This document shows, piece by piece, positions 10,501-22,539 of a stretch of DNA of 64,000 nucleotides. The first letter of the stretch is position 1; each line of letters starts with the position of its first letter. Under the pieces are notes generated by a model. It had not been told where the DNA came from. It made no database searches and was given only the letters and a program-made list of their open reading frames with translations. A program made the translations under genes and the position numbers. The stretch lies in contig CM022375.1 in NCBI GenBank assembly GCA_011800155.1, positions 558,001 to 622,000 on the forward strand. Reading direction: 5' to 3'. This DNA is from Flammulina velutipes. Lineage: Eukaryota; Basidiomycota; Agaricomycetes; Agaricales; Physalacriaceae.

Positions 10501-12838
10501 TGGATTCCGTATTCGAGCCCGCCAGTGTTAAAGCAACTTTGAAGAACTTGAAGAACTCTGCAGACGGGAAAACCAAGTTTGTACGCGACTGGGATAAGGA
10601 GGTGAGCGCTCCTTCCTTTGGCTTCCATAGCTTTTATGGGCTCATATATCTAAACAGGTCGCGAGTCGACTCGATAAATGGACACGTCAAATTAAGGATA
10701 TTACACCCCAACTGCAGAAACAGTTGGAATGGAACACCAATGTCATCGTGTACTGCCATTTCCTTGGTGAAGAGCTTTCCGTGCGCAAACCCAAGAACGG
10801 CAACAAGCCACCTGCTCCGCCTCTTCGAGTAGATTTTCCACTTCTGGGGCCGCGCTTCATTCCTCCAACATATTGTCACTATGCTATTCACAAAAGTCAG
10901 GCTGGCCTTATTCCAGAGACAGGATACCTCCAGCCGCTTCACATGTTGCATCCCATCTATTATCCCAACGAAGGGTTTGACCGATGTCCGCAATGCTTTA
11001 GGCTCGATATCAGCTGGACAGGTGGCTGGACAGGTGGTTTGCCGCGTCGTGTCCATGGAATCAAACAAGACGAACGGGTGTATGGTTTCCAGGTTCGCTG
11101 TAACGCCTGTGCCAAAGACAGTTCAAAGACTCATTGCTGGGCGACAACCAATACTCAGTTCTGGGAACGACGAGAGCATTGGCAGATTCCGCGTGTGTAC
11201 TAGCTCAGTGTCTGGAACTTTATGAACTGATTTTATTTTTAGATGGCGTGCCCATCTTCTTTCATCGCTCGGCCGTGACACGAGATTTGTTCAATCTAAT
11301 CATCGAGTTGCGTCCTACCTCAACGTCTGGAGGTCTTGAAGAGCGCATCCATCGTACGTTCCTCGTCTTGGCTCAATACTCCATGTACTAATTAGACGCA
11401 GAGTTACACCTACTCGAGTACCAAAAGCGCCACCTCGAATATGTCACATTCTACAGCAATGCCGTGCAGGAGCTGATAGAAAAGAACACGATAATGATGG
11501 CGCCTGGCTTTCCAAAGCTCCAAACCTTCGAAACATGACACCTTTAGCCAACAAGGCCCCTGGAGCAGCATCTCTGACGAACTGATTACTGAGACATACC
11601 TACACTTCAATGCTACTACTCGAAAGACTGAATGCAGCAACTACCTGAAGACATTATCAGGTTAGACATTCACATAACTTCGGAGATTACTACAGATACT
11701 GAAAAGTTGTCTTAGCATTAGCAGTCTCACTTGATGGAACCTTCAAGTCCGCCAAAAAGGCAGTCGTCGTTGACAAGGATAAGCAACGCCGCGTGCTATT
11801 GAAAGGTGGAATTATGTCAATAGTGAATGAGAAGAATGAGATAATTTCTTGGGTACGCGTACACTTCTGCTTATGATTCACTGAACATAGACTGATCTAA
11901 ATGATCCAACAGTGTTTATGCGAGAGTCAATCGCCTGTTGAGGCTGCTGACATGCTTCGAGGTATAGTAGGCAGGTGCGGCCAGCTCGGAAAGCTGGTCC
12001 CATCAGTGATAATTGTCGACAACTGCTGTACTGTTCGAAATCATCTCCAGGCTGCTATTCCCTCTGCAGTAGTCTGCAACAATATCTTTCATATCATCGT
12101 GAGGTATGTGATACGCCTGACTGTACGTACAATGACTGAATCGATCCGTTGCCCCAGATATCTTGCTGTCATTACCAACGGTGCTCGAAACCCTCACAGA
12201 CTAGAGGTGGCCAAGGATATCAGTAGCACTTTACTCAAGTCAACTGCGAGTACTAGTCCTGAATGGCTCGCAGAATATCGTTCTCCTGACGAGCAAGAAA
12301 AGGGTCTGGATCTCGCCTTCAAGAAGTGGGTGCCTAAGGGTGTTTGGTCTCCGGCTGCTTCTAAGGTGATACGACTTATCATTTCAGTATCTGGGTCATA
12401 CTGAATCTTGTTCAGGTCCACAGTGATCAACTAGTACATGCGAGAAAAGGTTGCCTTACCTGTCCTCATCAAGATATCTATACAGATGGAAGCAGAATCG
12501 AAGGATCACATAAAGGATGGAATAGCATCCACCGCACCCAACCAAGCGGGATTGCCATATTCATTGCCTGTGCAGATGACTTCGTTCTACGGCGGAACAT
12601 CCGAACTACATACAACACAACTCGTCGGAGCTCCTTTATTGCAGTGGACAACGGGAGTCACCATATCCGGCTTTCCAACCATATCTCCTACAAGTTCAAT
12701 GTGTTTAGCAATGGGTGCGTTGATTCTACTGCAATTTACCTCTTCCCCTTCTTCTGGCGCGCATGGAACGACCTTGGGCTGCGACGCGCTGTCACACCTG
12801 AATATTTTATCAGGTATGTTGGGGACAAAATTGAATAA
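10501..12838 (+). pseudogene. DDE transposase relic with an N-terminal zinc region (DUF6729-like)
   Basis: The N-terminal half (to about 11195) has a zinc-binding layout: CPQC at about 10989, then GGWTGGLPRRVHGI, then VRCNAC. An aromatic block THCWATTNTQFWERREHW follows, as in the DUF6729-type region seen in agaricomycete transposases. The catalytic part follows in broken frames. The first Asp is in AVSLDGTFKSAKK (GAT at 11733-11735), the second in VIIVDNCCTVRN (GAC at 12018-12020) and the Glu in SRIEGSHKGWNS (GAA at 12500-12502). Stops and frame changes in about 11500-11720 and 12400-12450 show it is dead. Introns are likely near 10602-10657, 11196-11245 and 11850-11910. The superfamily is uncertain (MULE-like or a relative). 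Confidence 0.65.
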
Positions 12839-13266
12839 AATACTACACTCGATAGTCCTCATAGTCTAACGGCAAGAGCACTAACTATAAGTGAGGCTGT
12901 GAAAAGTTTATTTATCTAATACGAGGAAATAAAACAAGACTATTAGACGTGTGTCTCACATTAAAATGCCGCATGTTTCAGAAGAATCACTACAAGTCTC
13001 AAAAGAATCAAGACATGTTTTAGGAAAGGATAGCACATGTTTCATAAATTCCTTAAGCCTGATTCAAGATTTCTTCTCACATGCAACAAAACAGTTGATA
13101 CATGGTTCAGCAACTCTTACGCAAGTTATGACCTTTGAGAAACATGTAGCGAGACACCTGACGCATGATTCAAAGCAAAAGAAACATGTTTGAAGACAGT
13201 ATAACATGTTAAAGCAGGAAATCTCTTCAAAACAAAACACGTTACAAGATATTTCCTTATATAGAA
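12839..13266. other. Non-coding stretch with recurrent ACATGTTT words
   Basis: There is no gene. Words such as ACATGTTT, AGAATCA and CATGATTC recur every 30-60 bp between 12960 and 13210. A tRNA-A-box-like string (12864-12874) was considered and rejected as a tRNA. Confidence 0.4.
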
Positions 13267-13274
13267 ATACCCAG

Positions 13275-13913
13275 TAGTGTTGCTACGACGCGGCTCGAAG
13301 TGGCTGCGCCGGTGAAGCCGAGCTGATAACTCGGAGCCGGCTTCGTTTGATGGCTTGGTTTGAGTCAATTGCACAAGCGGCTTCGTGCCGACTTGGCGTG
13401 AGCTTCAAGTCACTCACGCCGCTGGCGCAGATAAAATCTGACTTGCCCGTTCTATCCTGTCATTCTGTACAAAAATCCATGAAATATCTTACTCTGAGTT
13501 GTAGATAACTTCTAGGCATTCCAATAGTCCCTCAGCATAGCAAATCTCGAGTGTCAAGGCTACTTAGAGCTAGGTTTGTAGGCTTTAATAGTTGAACATC
13601 TCTTTGTCAAATTATGTCTTAAATCATTGATTTTAAATGCAAAAACAGAAGAAAAACATAAAGACATAGTAAATATACATGTATGTGACCATGATACTGA
13701 AATACATGCCATAGAGGAAGAAATAGCGCCTCCTGTTATGCCCACTCGTCAAATACAGACAATTTTAGGCGCGCCGCTGACCACGCGACTTCAAGCGGTG
13801 TGAGGCCGGCTTGGCTTGAAAGCCATCAAAACTCAAGTGGCTTCCATCAAATCGGCTTCCCAAGTTGCCTAAAGCCGCGCCGCGCCGCGCCAAGTCACGC
13901 CGTAGCAACACTA
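13275..13913. mobile_element. Non-autonomous hAT-type element, 639 bp
   Basis: The termini are TAGTGTTGCTACG (13275-) and its inverse CGTAGCAACACTA (ends 13913). The flanks carry a perfect 8-bp direct repeat, ATACCCAG (13267-13274 and 13914-13921). An 8-bp target duplication plus TAGTG termini is diagnostic of hAT. The interior has GC-rich subterminal repeats (GGCTTCRWGY and CGCGCCGCGC words) and no transposase, so it depends on an enzyme supplied in trans. Confidence 0.9.
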
Positions 13914-13921
13914 ATACCCAG

Positions 13922-14574
13922 TAGAACAGTATATAAGGCCCGTGTTTTTGCTCGTAAGAAATCATCATCTTTCTCACACACAGACTTTGAGTGACAGCAA
14001 GTTCCAGCACTACCTAGCTTTGTACCTTCTAAGGAATACTCCGAAGAAAGAAGGTAGCAACTAGTGTAATTAAGTGTTATTATTACTGCAGGCGTGCGAC
14101 GCATAAGGATATTATTACTGCAGGTGTGCGACACATAGCGATATTGTTATCAAGGAGTGCTGCGTAAAGCACCTTGACCAGGAAACAAGCCTTTAAGAGA
14201 AGGCTTGATATTGACGTATATAGTCAACTGAAAAGAGCGTGTAAGTCTCTTATATTATTGTGTGACTGACCAGACTTTTTTAGTGACGTGAGTCAGCTCA
14301 TAGAAGAACTGATAAAGGTATTGATAAACGAACGAACAGACGAAGCCCGTCCCTTATTTGGTTCCGGCAAATCTGTACTAGGAAATAACTTTAAATTTTC
14401 TAGTGTGACAGCACCAGCTTTTCCTTGGCTATCTGCATGCGCTGCCTCACGCGATCCCCGTGAAATGACCTTGGTTTGCGAGGTGTTGCACCAACGCAGC
14501 GCTGTAGCTAGAGCTAGGGATTTTACCTTACATTTTTGCCCAAAGCCTCTTCTTTATGTGCGCCTGCTGACAAC
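13922..14574. other. Upstream region of the disrupted TET/JBP gene
   Basis: A TATA-like AGTATATAAGG lies at about 13928. There is a roughly 40-bp tandem duplication (TATTATTACTGCAGGYGTGCGACRCATA units, 14078-14140). An 8-bp-arm hairpin lies at 14186-14207 (CAAGCCTT/AAGGCTTG). The 14430-14574 part is followed by CCTTCCAG, a possible splice acceptor for the exon at 14575. An upstream exon may exist but could not be delimited. Confidence 0.35.
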
Positions 14575-14622
14575 CTTCCAGTTACGTGTTCCGGTCGTGA
14601 ATTCTCCATGTACACTATGGGC
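14575..14622 (+). pseudogene. TET/JBP gene, copy 2: 5' exon piece left of the hAT insertion
   Basis: The frame reads SGREFSMYTMG up to 14622. It continues at 22775 with PSIHYVMD once the hAT element and one target-duplication copy are removed. The corresponding part of copy 1 (about 16450-16400, minus) reads SGRQYSLYTMGPP, so the residues on both sides of the insertion match a paralogue. This shows that the hAT element entered the coding sequence of an N-terminal exon. Confidence 0.75.
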
Positions 14623-14639
14623 TAGGGTTTAAAGATCAG

Positions 14640-14850
14640 GTCAGGTCAGGTTAATGACCCTCTTTTCCCATTAACCTGACCTTGACCGGTCACAAAGAAT
14701 CCTCAAAATCCGTTAACCATTAACCATAACCGGTCATAATATATGACCGGTCACATACTAGAGGGTTACAACCAGTCATAATCAGTCACAGTTATTGGCG
14801 GTTATAACCAGTCATTAACTAGTTATAACCAGTTATATACATTGTAAACT
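14640..14850. repeat. Left subterminal motif array of the hAT element
   Basis: Repeated AACCGGTCA, TGACCGGTCA, AACCAGTCA and GGTTATAACC words in both orientations. It mirrors 22540-22760. Confidence 0.7.
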
Positions 14851-14859
14851 AGGTATATA

Positions 14860-16454
14860 TCACTCCAACAACTCTACATTATCTACAGAGTCCAACGTAG
14901 GAAACAGCAGCAGTCCTTTAGCCCAACGTTCTGCCCGATCCTGCTCTCGCTGTACCAGCTGCTCCTTCGTCGCTCCTGCGTACCAGTCTTTATCAGACCT
15001 ATACCCATTATATATCCAACGAAAGAGACCACCACCGGTGTACTGCGTCATGGAGTGGTGCGTCTCTCCTTGTTGGATTGGAAGTGTGGCATGCGTAACT
15101 ATGGCAGACAGGATGAAGGTGGTTGAGCCGCGGGGAAATTCGATAACTAGTTTGAGCTCCCATAAAACGAGATGGCCACTTCGACGGTGGTCAAATTTAC
15201 CCGATGGTGTGATAGCGCATAACCCGTCTGGGCGATTCCCATCGTCGGTATGACCGTTGCTGTCCACCTTGTTGCTGAAGTTGATAGCGAGCGCAGCAAA
15301 TACCGAGTTCTTGAAGTTAGCGCGGAGCTTGGGGTCTGACCTGTAAAGCATGTCCATCTGCTCTCTATATAGAGCATACATTTCAGGGAAGTATGTCTTG
15401 AACACCTCTACGTCAGACGTTAGCGGCGCAAGACAAAAGGAGTGGCTGTGTACGGTTCAAAAACCCAGACCAGTGCTTAAAGCTACGCCGGCGGAGGAGA
15501 CGCCTCATGAAGCGCCTGGCTTTGGATGAAAGATAAATGTTGCCCACAACCTGGCACGGCGGTTCAACAAGATGACAGTCTTAGCAGCAGTGTTAGGCTC
15601 ACCTGACGCCCTCCTCCATATGCGACACCCACGTTGAGGGCTGCAAACTGCCCACGCTTATGAACACGCTGCTTCTTGGTGAACGACAGCTCGCCGAGTC
15701 CATCAGCAACACCCCTCTCAAGGCCACGGACCACTTTCCCCCAACCATCCTCGTCGCGAGGTATACAATGCGTGATACCAATAATGCGCCCGGTACGGTC
15801 AACAAGTGGGCGCGCTTCCTTGCCCGAGGCGACATACATGAAGCCCATCCCTTGCAGCTCCTCTAGTGTGTAGTGGCAGCGGAAGGAGGGCTGTGGGCGC
15901 CCGGCAAAGCCTGACGAGTTGGTGGGAAGGCAGGACACGTCAAAGTTGGGTAAGAGGACAGGGACTGCCTCGTCCTTACGCTGCAGCCAGATGTCTTTAG
16001 CTCCCCTGGCAGCATCTCCTTCAATTGGCTCTGCCAAGCGCCGCTTCTTCTTGTACCTGCGGCGATGGTTAAGAGGCTTTGGAGGAGGATCGTCCGGTCC
16101 AGAGGATATGTCGGAGATTGTTCCATCTGACGATACAGACCTGCAGCATCTTCGTCGCTGGATGCGAGGCTTGGCTTCAGGAAGCTAAAGAAAACCCAGT
16201 TAGAAAGAGAAGCAGGTGCCGCCAAAGCACCAACCAACACACATCTTAGACGGTCCTGCTACCGGCTCCTCCTCCACATCCAACCATCCATCCTCCAGAC
16301 GCCCCTCATCACCCTCCAACTCCACTTCATCCTCTGATGGACATCCCTCTGCAAGCACCTCCATCTGCGGCCCTAGGATATCGCTCAGATTGACGTCACA
16401 GACGACGGGCGGCCCCATCGTGTAGAGCGAATACTGGCGCCCGGAACGCATCAT
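14860..16454 (-). CDS. TET/JBP-type 2OG-Fe(II) dioxygenase, copy 1 (inside the hAT element)
   Basis: Predicted 5-methylcytosine-type dioxygenase of the agaricomycete TET/JBP expansion; a nuclear role is inferred. The acidic N-terminal exon (SGRQYSLYTMGPP, then an acidic tract) is followed after an intron by the conserved region with GWGKVVRGLERG and KKQRVHKRGQFAALNVGVAYGGGRQ. Two more introns lie near 15600-15545 and 15465-15415. The C-terminal core has NSVFAALAINF, then HTD (codons about 15255-15247) within a H-x-D-x-x-N-x-P-x-G-x-C pattern. It continues HLVLWELKLVIEFPRGS and VTHATLPIQ (second metal His). GETHHSMTQYTGGGLFRW sits where relatives have an Arg-rich E-R-R-Y-S, so the 2OG-binding Arg may be replaced by His. 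The stop is at 14860-14862. Activity is therefore doubtful even though HxD is intact. Introns and first exon are tentative. Confidence 0.8.
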
Positions 16455-16588
16455 CCTGCTAGCTGATGGCGCGTAAGCAAACAGTAAAATGATAGAAGGA
16501 GGGGAAGGCAATAGTGAAGGTGCGCAGCCTGCCAAAACACCACCCCTGCCGACACCTACGCCACAGAAACGTGCTGCAGCATACCTAG

Positions 16589-16711
16589 CGCAACCCCTGG
16601 TTGGGTCACGTAGGCAGCTATCGTCTATGTGCACATCAATGGACAGAAGGTGCCAGGCAGGCTGGTGCTGCCTACGACGCGCCTATCGCAACCCCTGGTT
16701 GGGTCACGTAG
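16589..16711. repeat. Two identical 25-bp direct repeats, 98 bp apart
   Basis: CGCAACCCCTGGTTGGGTCA plus CGTAG occurs at 16589-16613 and again at 16687-16711, just upstream of the TET/JBP copy 1 coding region. They could be promoter or binding elements, or a small duplication. Confidence 0.7.
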
Positions 16712-18570
16712 CCACGCGTAGCACACACGGCTGCTGGCGCGTTCCCGTAGAAGAAGCAGTGAAAAAAAATAAGAAGACTTACCCATATAATGGGCGGCAC
16801 ACAGAACGGGTGGTGTAGCTAACAGTAGGAGGAAAGAGGTTGGTACGGTGGCAAAAGGTGAGCTTGACTAAGAAACTGTACAGTTTCACGTGCATTGAAT
16901 AAGCGCTTCAGCAAACGCCCATCGTACCTACACTCGCAGGCGTCAATGGACATCGATTGGCTACTGGACGCCTCAGATGGGGTCAGATACTCGTAGACGC
17001 CAGATGGCATGGATGCCTCTAGTGTGTTAAGGTGCGCGATGTCTTACTGAATATAGTATTCATGCTGAACGATGCTCTGTACCCATCTCACCAACATGGG
17101 TATAGGGCTTGTGGATGCAGTAGGCCCCGCGCACACCATACAACCAATTGCCAGCCACTGCGCCAGCCACTGCGCCAGCCACTGCGCCAGCCACTGCGCC
17201 AGCCACTGCGCCAACAAGAGCTGCCCGTCAATGAACATTTTCCCTTTCCTCAGTGGTGCTGTCTTTATTCTGTATGGGTACCGTACACGGCATAATAGTG
17301 CCGTGTACGCCCTTCCAAAATATTTGAGGAGGCTACTGCGGGATTGGGTATGCTTGGGCGCAGTTCCAAGCTACTTAATTCGAGCTAGGGAAGGGGATGA
17401 AACACCCAGCCATCGATTGGCGATGCATTGAACGAATGTAGGAATACAGCCAGAGATGGCTAGCTAACCCGACGCACTGCTTCTCATCTTCCTGCGCTGC
17501 TCTTTCTCTTCATTCCATGTGTCATGGATGGCATGGCCAACGGCGTCGACGTCTTGTGGGTATCGGAGGGTGTGTACAGCCTGCACTTGGGCTGAGTGCA
17601 GAACTGATACTAAACATGGGTGTGGCGCACGAGGGCGCCAGCGCCATATAGGTCGGAACGTGTGAACGCGCCATCCACGGCGTGTCCGCATTAGGAACAT
17701 ATGGCGCAGCACTTCACACGGCACAAGCATGGACATTTCAGAACACAGAAGCTACCAAACTAATCGATGGATTGCAACGATCGATAACGAGAAGATCCAG
17801 ATCGATGGGAAGAGATTACACCAAGGCTGTGCGCCATGCATGGCGCCCAGGCACCTTCGGGAATCTGGATACCAAAGCCGACAGGAACGGAGAGAATTAC
17901 CACCCTCGAAGAGTCATATCGCGAGGTGGTCTGACTCGACGCGACGGAACACCAATCACATCACGGACTCAAACCCCGGATCGTCGCACGATCGCTCGAT
18001 CAGGGTACATGACACAGGCATCGAGAGGCCTAAGCGTAGAACTAGACGGAAGAGAAAGCTGACAGTGTACAGTATAAATACTGTAGCATGTCGTAGAAAC
18101 AGATATATAGAATTATCACCCCACAATATCAACACAGAAGCCCCTTGCAACTGTCGAGAGACTTTTGGAACCTATACTTTCGCGCACGCAAGCACCACCG
18201 TCATCTGCGACAGCTCGCTGCCTGACTTCTTCACCTACCAAGGTCTGCGACCTCGGTGCGCCAGAACAAGAGCAGGAATCCACCAGGTAGTCCCCTCAAC
18301 ATCACAACGAACTCAGACTCGTTAAGAGATCTATAGGTGCTGCGACACTCCATGCAGTTCGGGTTTTCACTGATGAATGAGCAAGGCGTCTGTGATACAT
18401 AAAGTGCACGCATACCTATTTGCACGCCTCTTCTCAATCATGAGGAGGTCCCAACGATGCTCCCGCCTGTATGTATCCTACCATTGCGCCTGTCTTGCAT
18501 GTTCTGCGGCCTGCTCTTCTGGGCTTGCCTTCAGAGATTCACGCCGCCTAATGGAAGAAAAGAAAATCAG
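16712..18570. other. Middle of the hAT element: no firm gene
   Basis: It contains a 12-bp tandem repeat (17150-17212) and an 11-bp-arm perfect hairpin at 17282-17309 (CGTACACGGCA/TGCCGTGTACG). A TATA-bearing palindrome, ACAGTATAAATACTGT, lies at 18069-18084. The plus-strand frame 17729-18325 (198 aa) is basic, rich in Arg, Ser and Thr, and without a family signature. The TATA palindrome falls within it, which argues that it is not a real protein. Confidence 0.4.
17150..17212. repeat. 12-bp tandem repeat, five units
   Basis: GCCAGCCACTGC is repeated five times without mismatch, plus a partial unit. On the minus strand it would encode an in-frame (LAQW)n stretch (ORF 17238-17044). Whether that is translated is unknown. 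Confidence 0.9.
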
Positions 18571-18820
18571 TTACGACAGAGCAAGCAAAGAATATGACCA
18601 CGCACCAACGTTGATAGTCTCGAGCCTTTTGGCGCCGCTGTTCACGTTTTCTCTCCTCATATTTCCTCTCGCGTTCCAGGCCTGAACGAATGCGTGGATC
18701 CTTGTGCGACGAAGACCGACTGCTTGTTTTAGTGCGCCGCATAGATGTTGGTTCAAACAAGAGAGATGGTTGAAGTAAGAGAACATGATATACATCCATA
18801 TTGGGAAACACAGCCTTGCA
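18430..18820 (-). CDS. Arg/Glu-rich coiled-coil-like ORF
   Basis: The minus-strand frame contains DPRIRSGLERERKYEERKRE followed by Q-R-R-Q-K-A-R-D-Y-Q-R. After a probable intron (about 18620-18560) it continues RRESLKASPEEQAAEHARQAQ. The highly charged pattern resembles the Arg/Glu-rich linkers common in agaricomycete transposon cargo proteins. An in-frame stop follows. It lies between the hAT transposase stop and the TET/JBP gene on the same strand. No function is proposed. Confidence 0.35.
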
Positions 18821-18945
18821 TGGTGAGTTTCCCACCAAATTTAAGAACATTCTGGCGTCTATCTCCCCACCGTGTCCGCAGCTTGTCAAAGTACATTATA
18901 TATCGTTGAATGCAAGTGAAATAAATATAGCAAGGGAAGGTAGAG

Positions 18946-21900
18946 CTATGTCATAGGTAACAACCAATCCTCCAGCTCATCCCACACAACTCCCTTCGCC
19001 TCTAGCTCGCTATCTAGTTTGTCTTGCTCCAGCAGTGTAGTGAACAGCGCTATGTCGACTATGGATATTGTATTCTCATTAAGACGTGCGAAATCAGTCT
19101 TGTCTGCTCGCCACCTCCCCTTCATCATCTGAATCTCCTCGAACTTCTTTGTACCAAGTTGTGACCGTAGGTGACTCGACCTCTCTCCGCTGGAGGAGAA
19201 CATGGAACAGCAGTGCCGTGTGCGGGTATATAGTCGATGGCGATACACACGATAGTAGGATAGCGATGGCCATGGTTCTAGAGTAGATCAGCACGGGGTA
19301 TGGCGGAGATAACTGAACGTACTGCCCAGTATTTGCAGAGGTCTGTTTCGGGCTTGACGTTGGTTGGTATATGTTTCAACCAGGAGCATAATTCTGCGCT
19401 CCATCCGTTGAATCCAGAACGTCGAGTTTCGAGGAGTGCCGCACGCTTCTTTGCATACAGTTGGCATGGATCCAGTTCTTCGTCACCGTCGTCGCTTGCG
19501 CCAGGAGACGATGGGCCAGGGGACGAGGTTGGTGGGGGCGGGGAGGCGAATCGTCCACGATCATCATCGACCTCCTCTTCATCTGGAGTGTTGTCGTCGT
19601 CTTCATCACTGTCGCTGTCGCTGTCCTCGTCTGAAGAGCCATCACCGCCGACTTGTTCTGACGTGAGACGAATGGGCCAGTATTTTTCCATCTAGAGTAA
19701 CATTGTTAGCATAATTCAATAGAAACATTATAGTTGCGCACCGCTGCTTCAACTACTCGCATCGTCTCGTCCTGCCAATTCTTGGCGTTTTTGTTCCCTG
19801 CTGCGATCTCTTCCTGCTGCGCTCAAGCACCACCCCAATGAAGCTGGAACCAGTCCAGCTTATAGAAAGGATGTATGACTGTGCGTTTGGTGAGCGACAG
19901 TTTAAAAGGAACATGGGGTTTGCTTACACATCGCGAGAATATATCCAGGCTTCCGGTCAAATAGGTTGTAGTACTTTCGAAATTTTGCAAGGCCAGCCTC
20001 TAGCGCCTCGTAGTATGGGGAGAAGTGTTCGATCTTCAGCTTCTTCTCCCACTGAGACAGAAGGCCTTCAAACGCGGGGATGACCTGGTAGATGGTTGGG
20101 ACATTGTCGGCAGAGAAGAGGTGCTGGATATCATTTGGATCCTGTATGCTGGGTCACAAGAGATATTGCATGCACTGATTGGTGACATACCTTTAATATA
20201 TCAAGACAGTCCTTCGCGGGGGCCCAGTCATTGTCGTCGAATTTAAACGCACTCCACTTCAACTTCTTCACTGTCTTGCCGCGGGTCCGGATAACAGTGA
20301 TGTCGCCAAAATGCTCGTCTGCTGAGGTGATGAAGCGATTAATTGGCTGGGAGTAAAGAAGTGAGCATAAGAATGTGTGTAAGGAATGCAACGCACTGTT
20401 TTCAACTGCAGCGCACGATCGATCATCCCATAGGCAGTTCCCCATCGTGTATTTCCATGTAGCATAATCGATAGCGGGCGCTTGATCTCGCATTCCAGTT
20501 GGAGTTGGTGGAAATATTGGATTCGTTGTCCTGACACCTGTATCTTCACAGCAAGCGTACAGATTGCCGCAATGACGTCCAGATTACCTCCAAGGACACG
20601 GTTTGACTCGTCGTTGGGGTCGTATTCCCAGATTCCTTGTGTAGTCTCAATGGCAGCAATGGAGGTAACTTTGTCCATGACGGCCACAATCCCGAGGTTC
20701 AGGATATGGGCCAAGCACCTATACAACTCATGAGACATTTGGTAAGAGAGAATGAAGGACGTACATGAGTTGACGGGCAACAGCATCCCAGTCCTGGAGC
20801 TCAAGTGCTTTATGAAGCTTCTCTAATGCCTGGCAGAGAGTCCCATTGTTGGCGGCATTGTCAAGAGTCACATCGCCGAGCTGAAGAGTTTCAATCAATA
20901 GGTGCAAACAAGCTCCGAGTAACCTACCTTTGACATTTTTCGGTCAACATCGACAATGCTAGCACGCATACACAGAGCAAAGAGGAATCGCCCCAGGTTG
21001 TGGCCACTGTGCTCACCCTCTAGCGCACGAAATCCAACAATGGCAGACCGAACCCGCCATAGTGGTCGTCTTTTCTTCCGGAGGACGACAACCATCCAGG
21101 AGCCAGTCGCACCCAGATAACTCGTCTTTCCCGCTGCTTTCTGTGCCGTCCAGGAGTTGGCTGTCATTGCTATTGCGCCAATGGCACCCTACAATAATTG
21201 TCAGGTAGAATCATCGAGGTGCGTTGTTTTTACTTACTTGGATTGATTCCTTATCCTCTTGCAGCATGTCGACGAATTTGTTGTGGATGAATGTCGACAC
21301 CTTGTGTGCTGTCGGAAGCTCTGAAGACCGTGTCGTTGGCCGCATTGCTACGAGAACATTTCGAAACTTGACGTTGTCTGCTGTCGCAAGAGACTGGGGC
21401 ACAATTGTGAGCGATATACACTTCTAGTCTTTAGAAAACTCACTGCGTCGGTACAACAGATGTATTTAGCGACATGCTCAAGAAGAACCTCCGGTGTAAA
21501 CACCTTCGGACGGTTTGACTTTCTGACTCCCATATCTTCAAGGACGGCCTGCTTCTTGCCAGCGACAGGCTCGGCGTCAGCTTGGCGCTGCTTCAGAATT
21601 GCTGGCGGCGTAGCGCGATCCCGCACCTGGACCTTGTTGGTCTCACAAAGCTTTTTGTAGAGCTCCCAGTGCTGTTGACAGTGAAAACGTAGCGTCGAAT
21701 TACCACCTGTCAGAAACACCTTGAATAGCCCAAATTTCTTCATCAGGACCTTGTCCTTCCTATGTCGTGACGGTGAGTACCATGTTTTATATTTTTAGTC
21801 ATGTTGAAGGCTTACTTGCACGTTATACAGTAACACCCTCTTGCTGGTTTGCCGTTGTTCTCGCCTTTGAACAGCACTGTTTCAACAGGCTCGAACATAA

Positions 21901-22470
21901 GATCAAGGTCATCAGCGCGCGCCTTGGTTAGGTAGCGATCAGGAATTGTTGTGTCGGGAAGAATCTGAAAATGGTAAGTCTTCGTTGGTATCAGGCTAGA
22001 GAAATGCTTACAATAACTTCGTCCTCTTCATCAGCATCCTCGTCGGGTTCGTCAACAGCTATATCATCGTCAACAGCTGCGGCGGCATTTGCTTTCACCT
22101 TCTTGGCAGGACGACGACGCCATGGTGATGGCTCCGGAGGGGCTTCGTCATCCTCGTCTGCAGAGGGTGATTGATAACGGCACTTTATTATCATCTTCGA
22201 AGTGGACGCTACAGGCTCCTCGGGCTTGTCATCAGCAGAGGGACGGCGTCGATGTTTCCCCTTAGATGACGATGCCGCTATCACTGTTTTCTTTGGAGGT
22301 AGTGGAATATCGGAGTCGGAGTCGGAGTTGTCAGATGGCGATACATAGCGCTCCTTACCCTTCGACGAGGAAGCTACGACCTTTGGCGGAGGCCGTGTGG
22401 GCTGTTTTCGGGTCGCCTTTTTTGGCGGCGGCTTTGGTGCACTCTTGATCTTTGCCTTTGGCTTCGCCAT
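18946..22470 (-). pseudogene. hAT transposase, multi-exon, decayed
   Basis: The start MAKPKAKIKSAPKPPPKK has a basic, Pro/Ser-rich disordered head. A BED-like zinc region follows: ARGCYCITC, then, across an intron near 21820-21755, TLRFHCQQHWELYKKLC. Conserved hAT blocks are spread over about ten exons: TANSWTAQKAAGKTSYLGAT (catalytic-Asp block with Asn instead of Asp), EGEHSGHNLGRFLFAL, VTLDNAANNG (second Asp intact), RCLAHILNLGIVAVMDK and MLHGNTRWGTAYGMIDRALQ. The C-terminal dimerisation region reads FSSSGERSSHLRSQLGTKKF then EEIQMMKGRWR. The Cys-Glu-Arg box before FSSS is lost with a frame change at about 19200. With D-to-N and the missing Glu it should be inactive. The stop is at 18946-18948. 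Confidence 0.8.
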
Positions 22471-22539
22471 GACACACAAGTTTTTTTGTGTACTGGAAGG
22501 GTTTTATAGTGTACTTGTAGCATCTTGTTAGGTTGAACT

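Noticed and set aside
12855..12900. tRNA-like 5' half (TAGTCTAACGG, A-box-like, then a possible anticodon stem)
   Set aside because: No B box or T arm follows, position 33 of the presumed loop is not T, and the acceptor stem has no partner. At most it is a degraded tRNA-derived fragment.
17729..18325. 198-aa plus-strand ORF as a gene
   Set aside because: Arg/Ser/Thr-rich with no motif, and the TATA-containing palindrome at 18069-18084 lies inside it.
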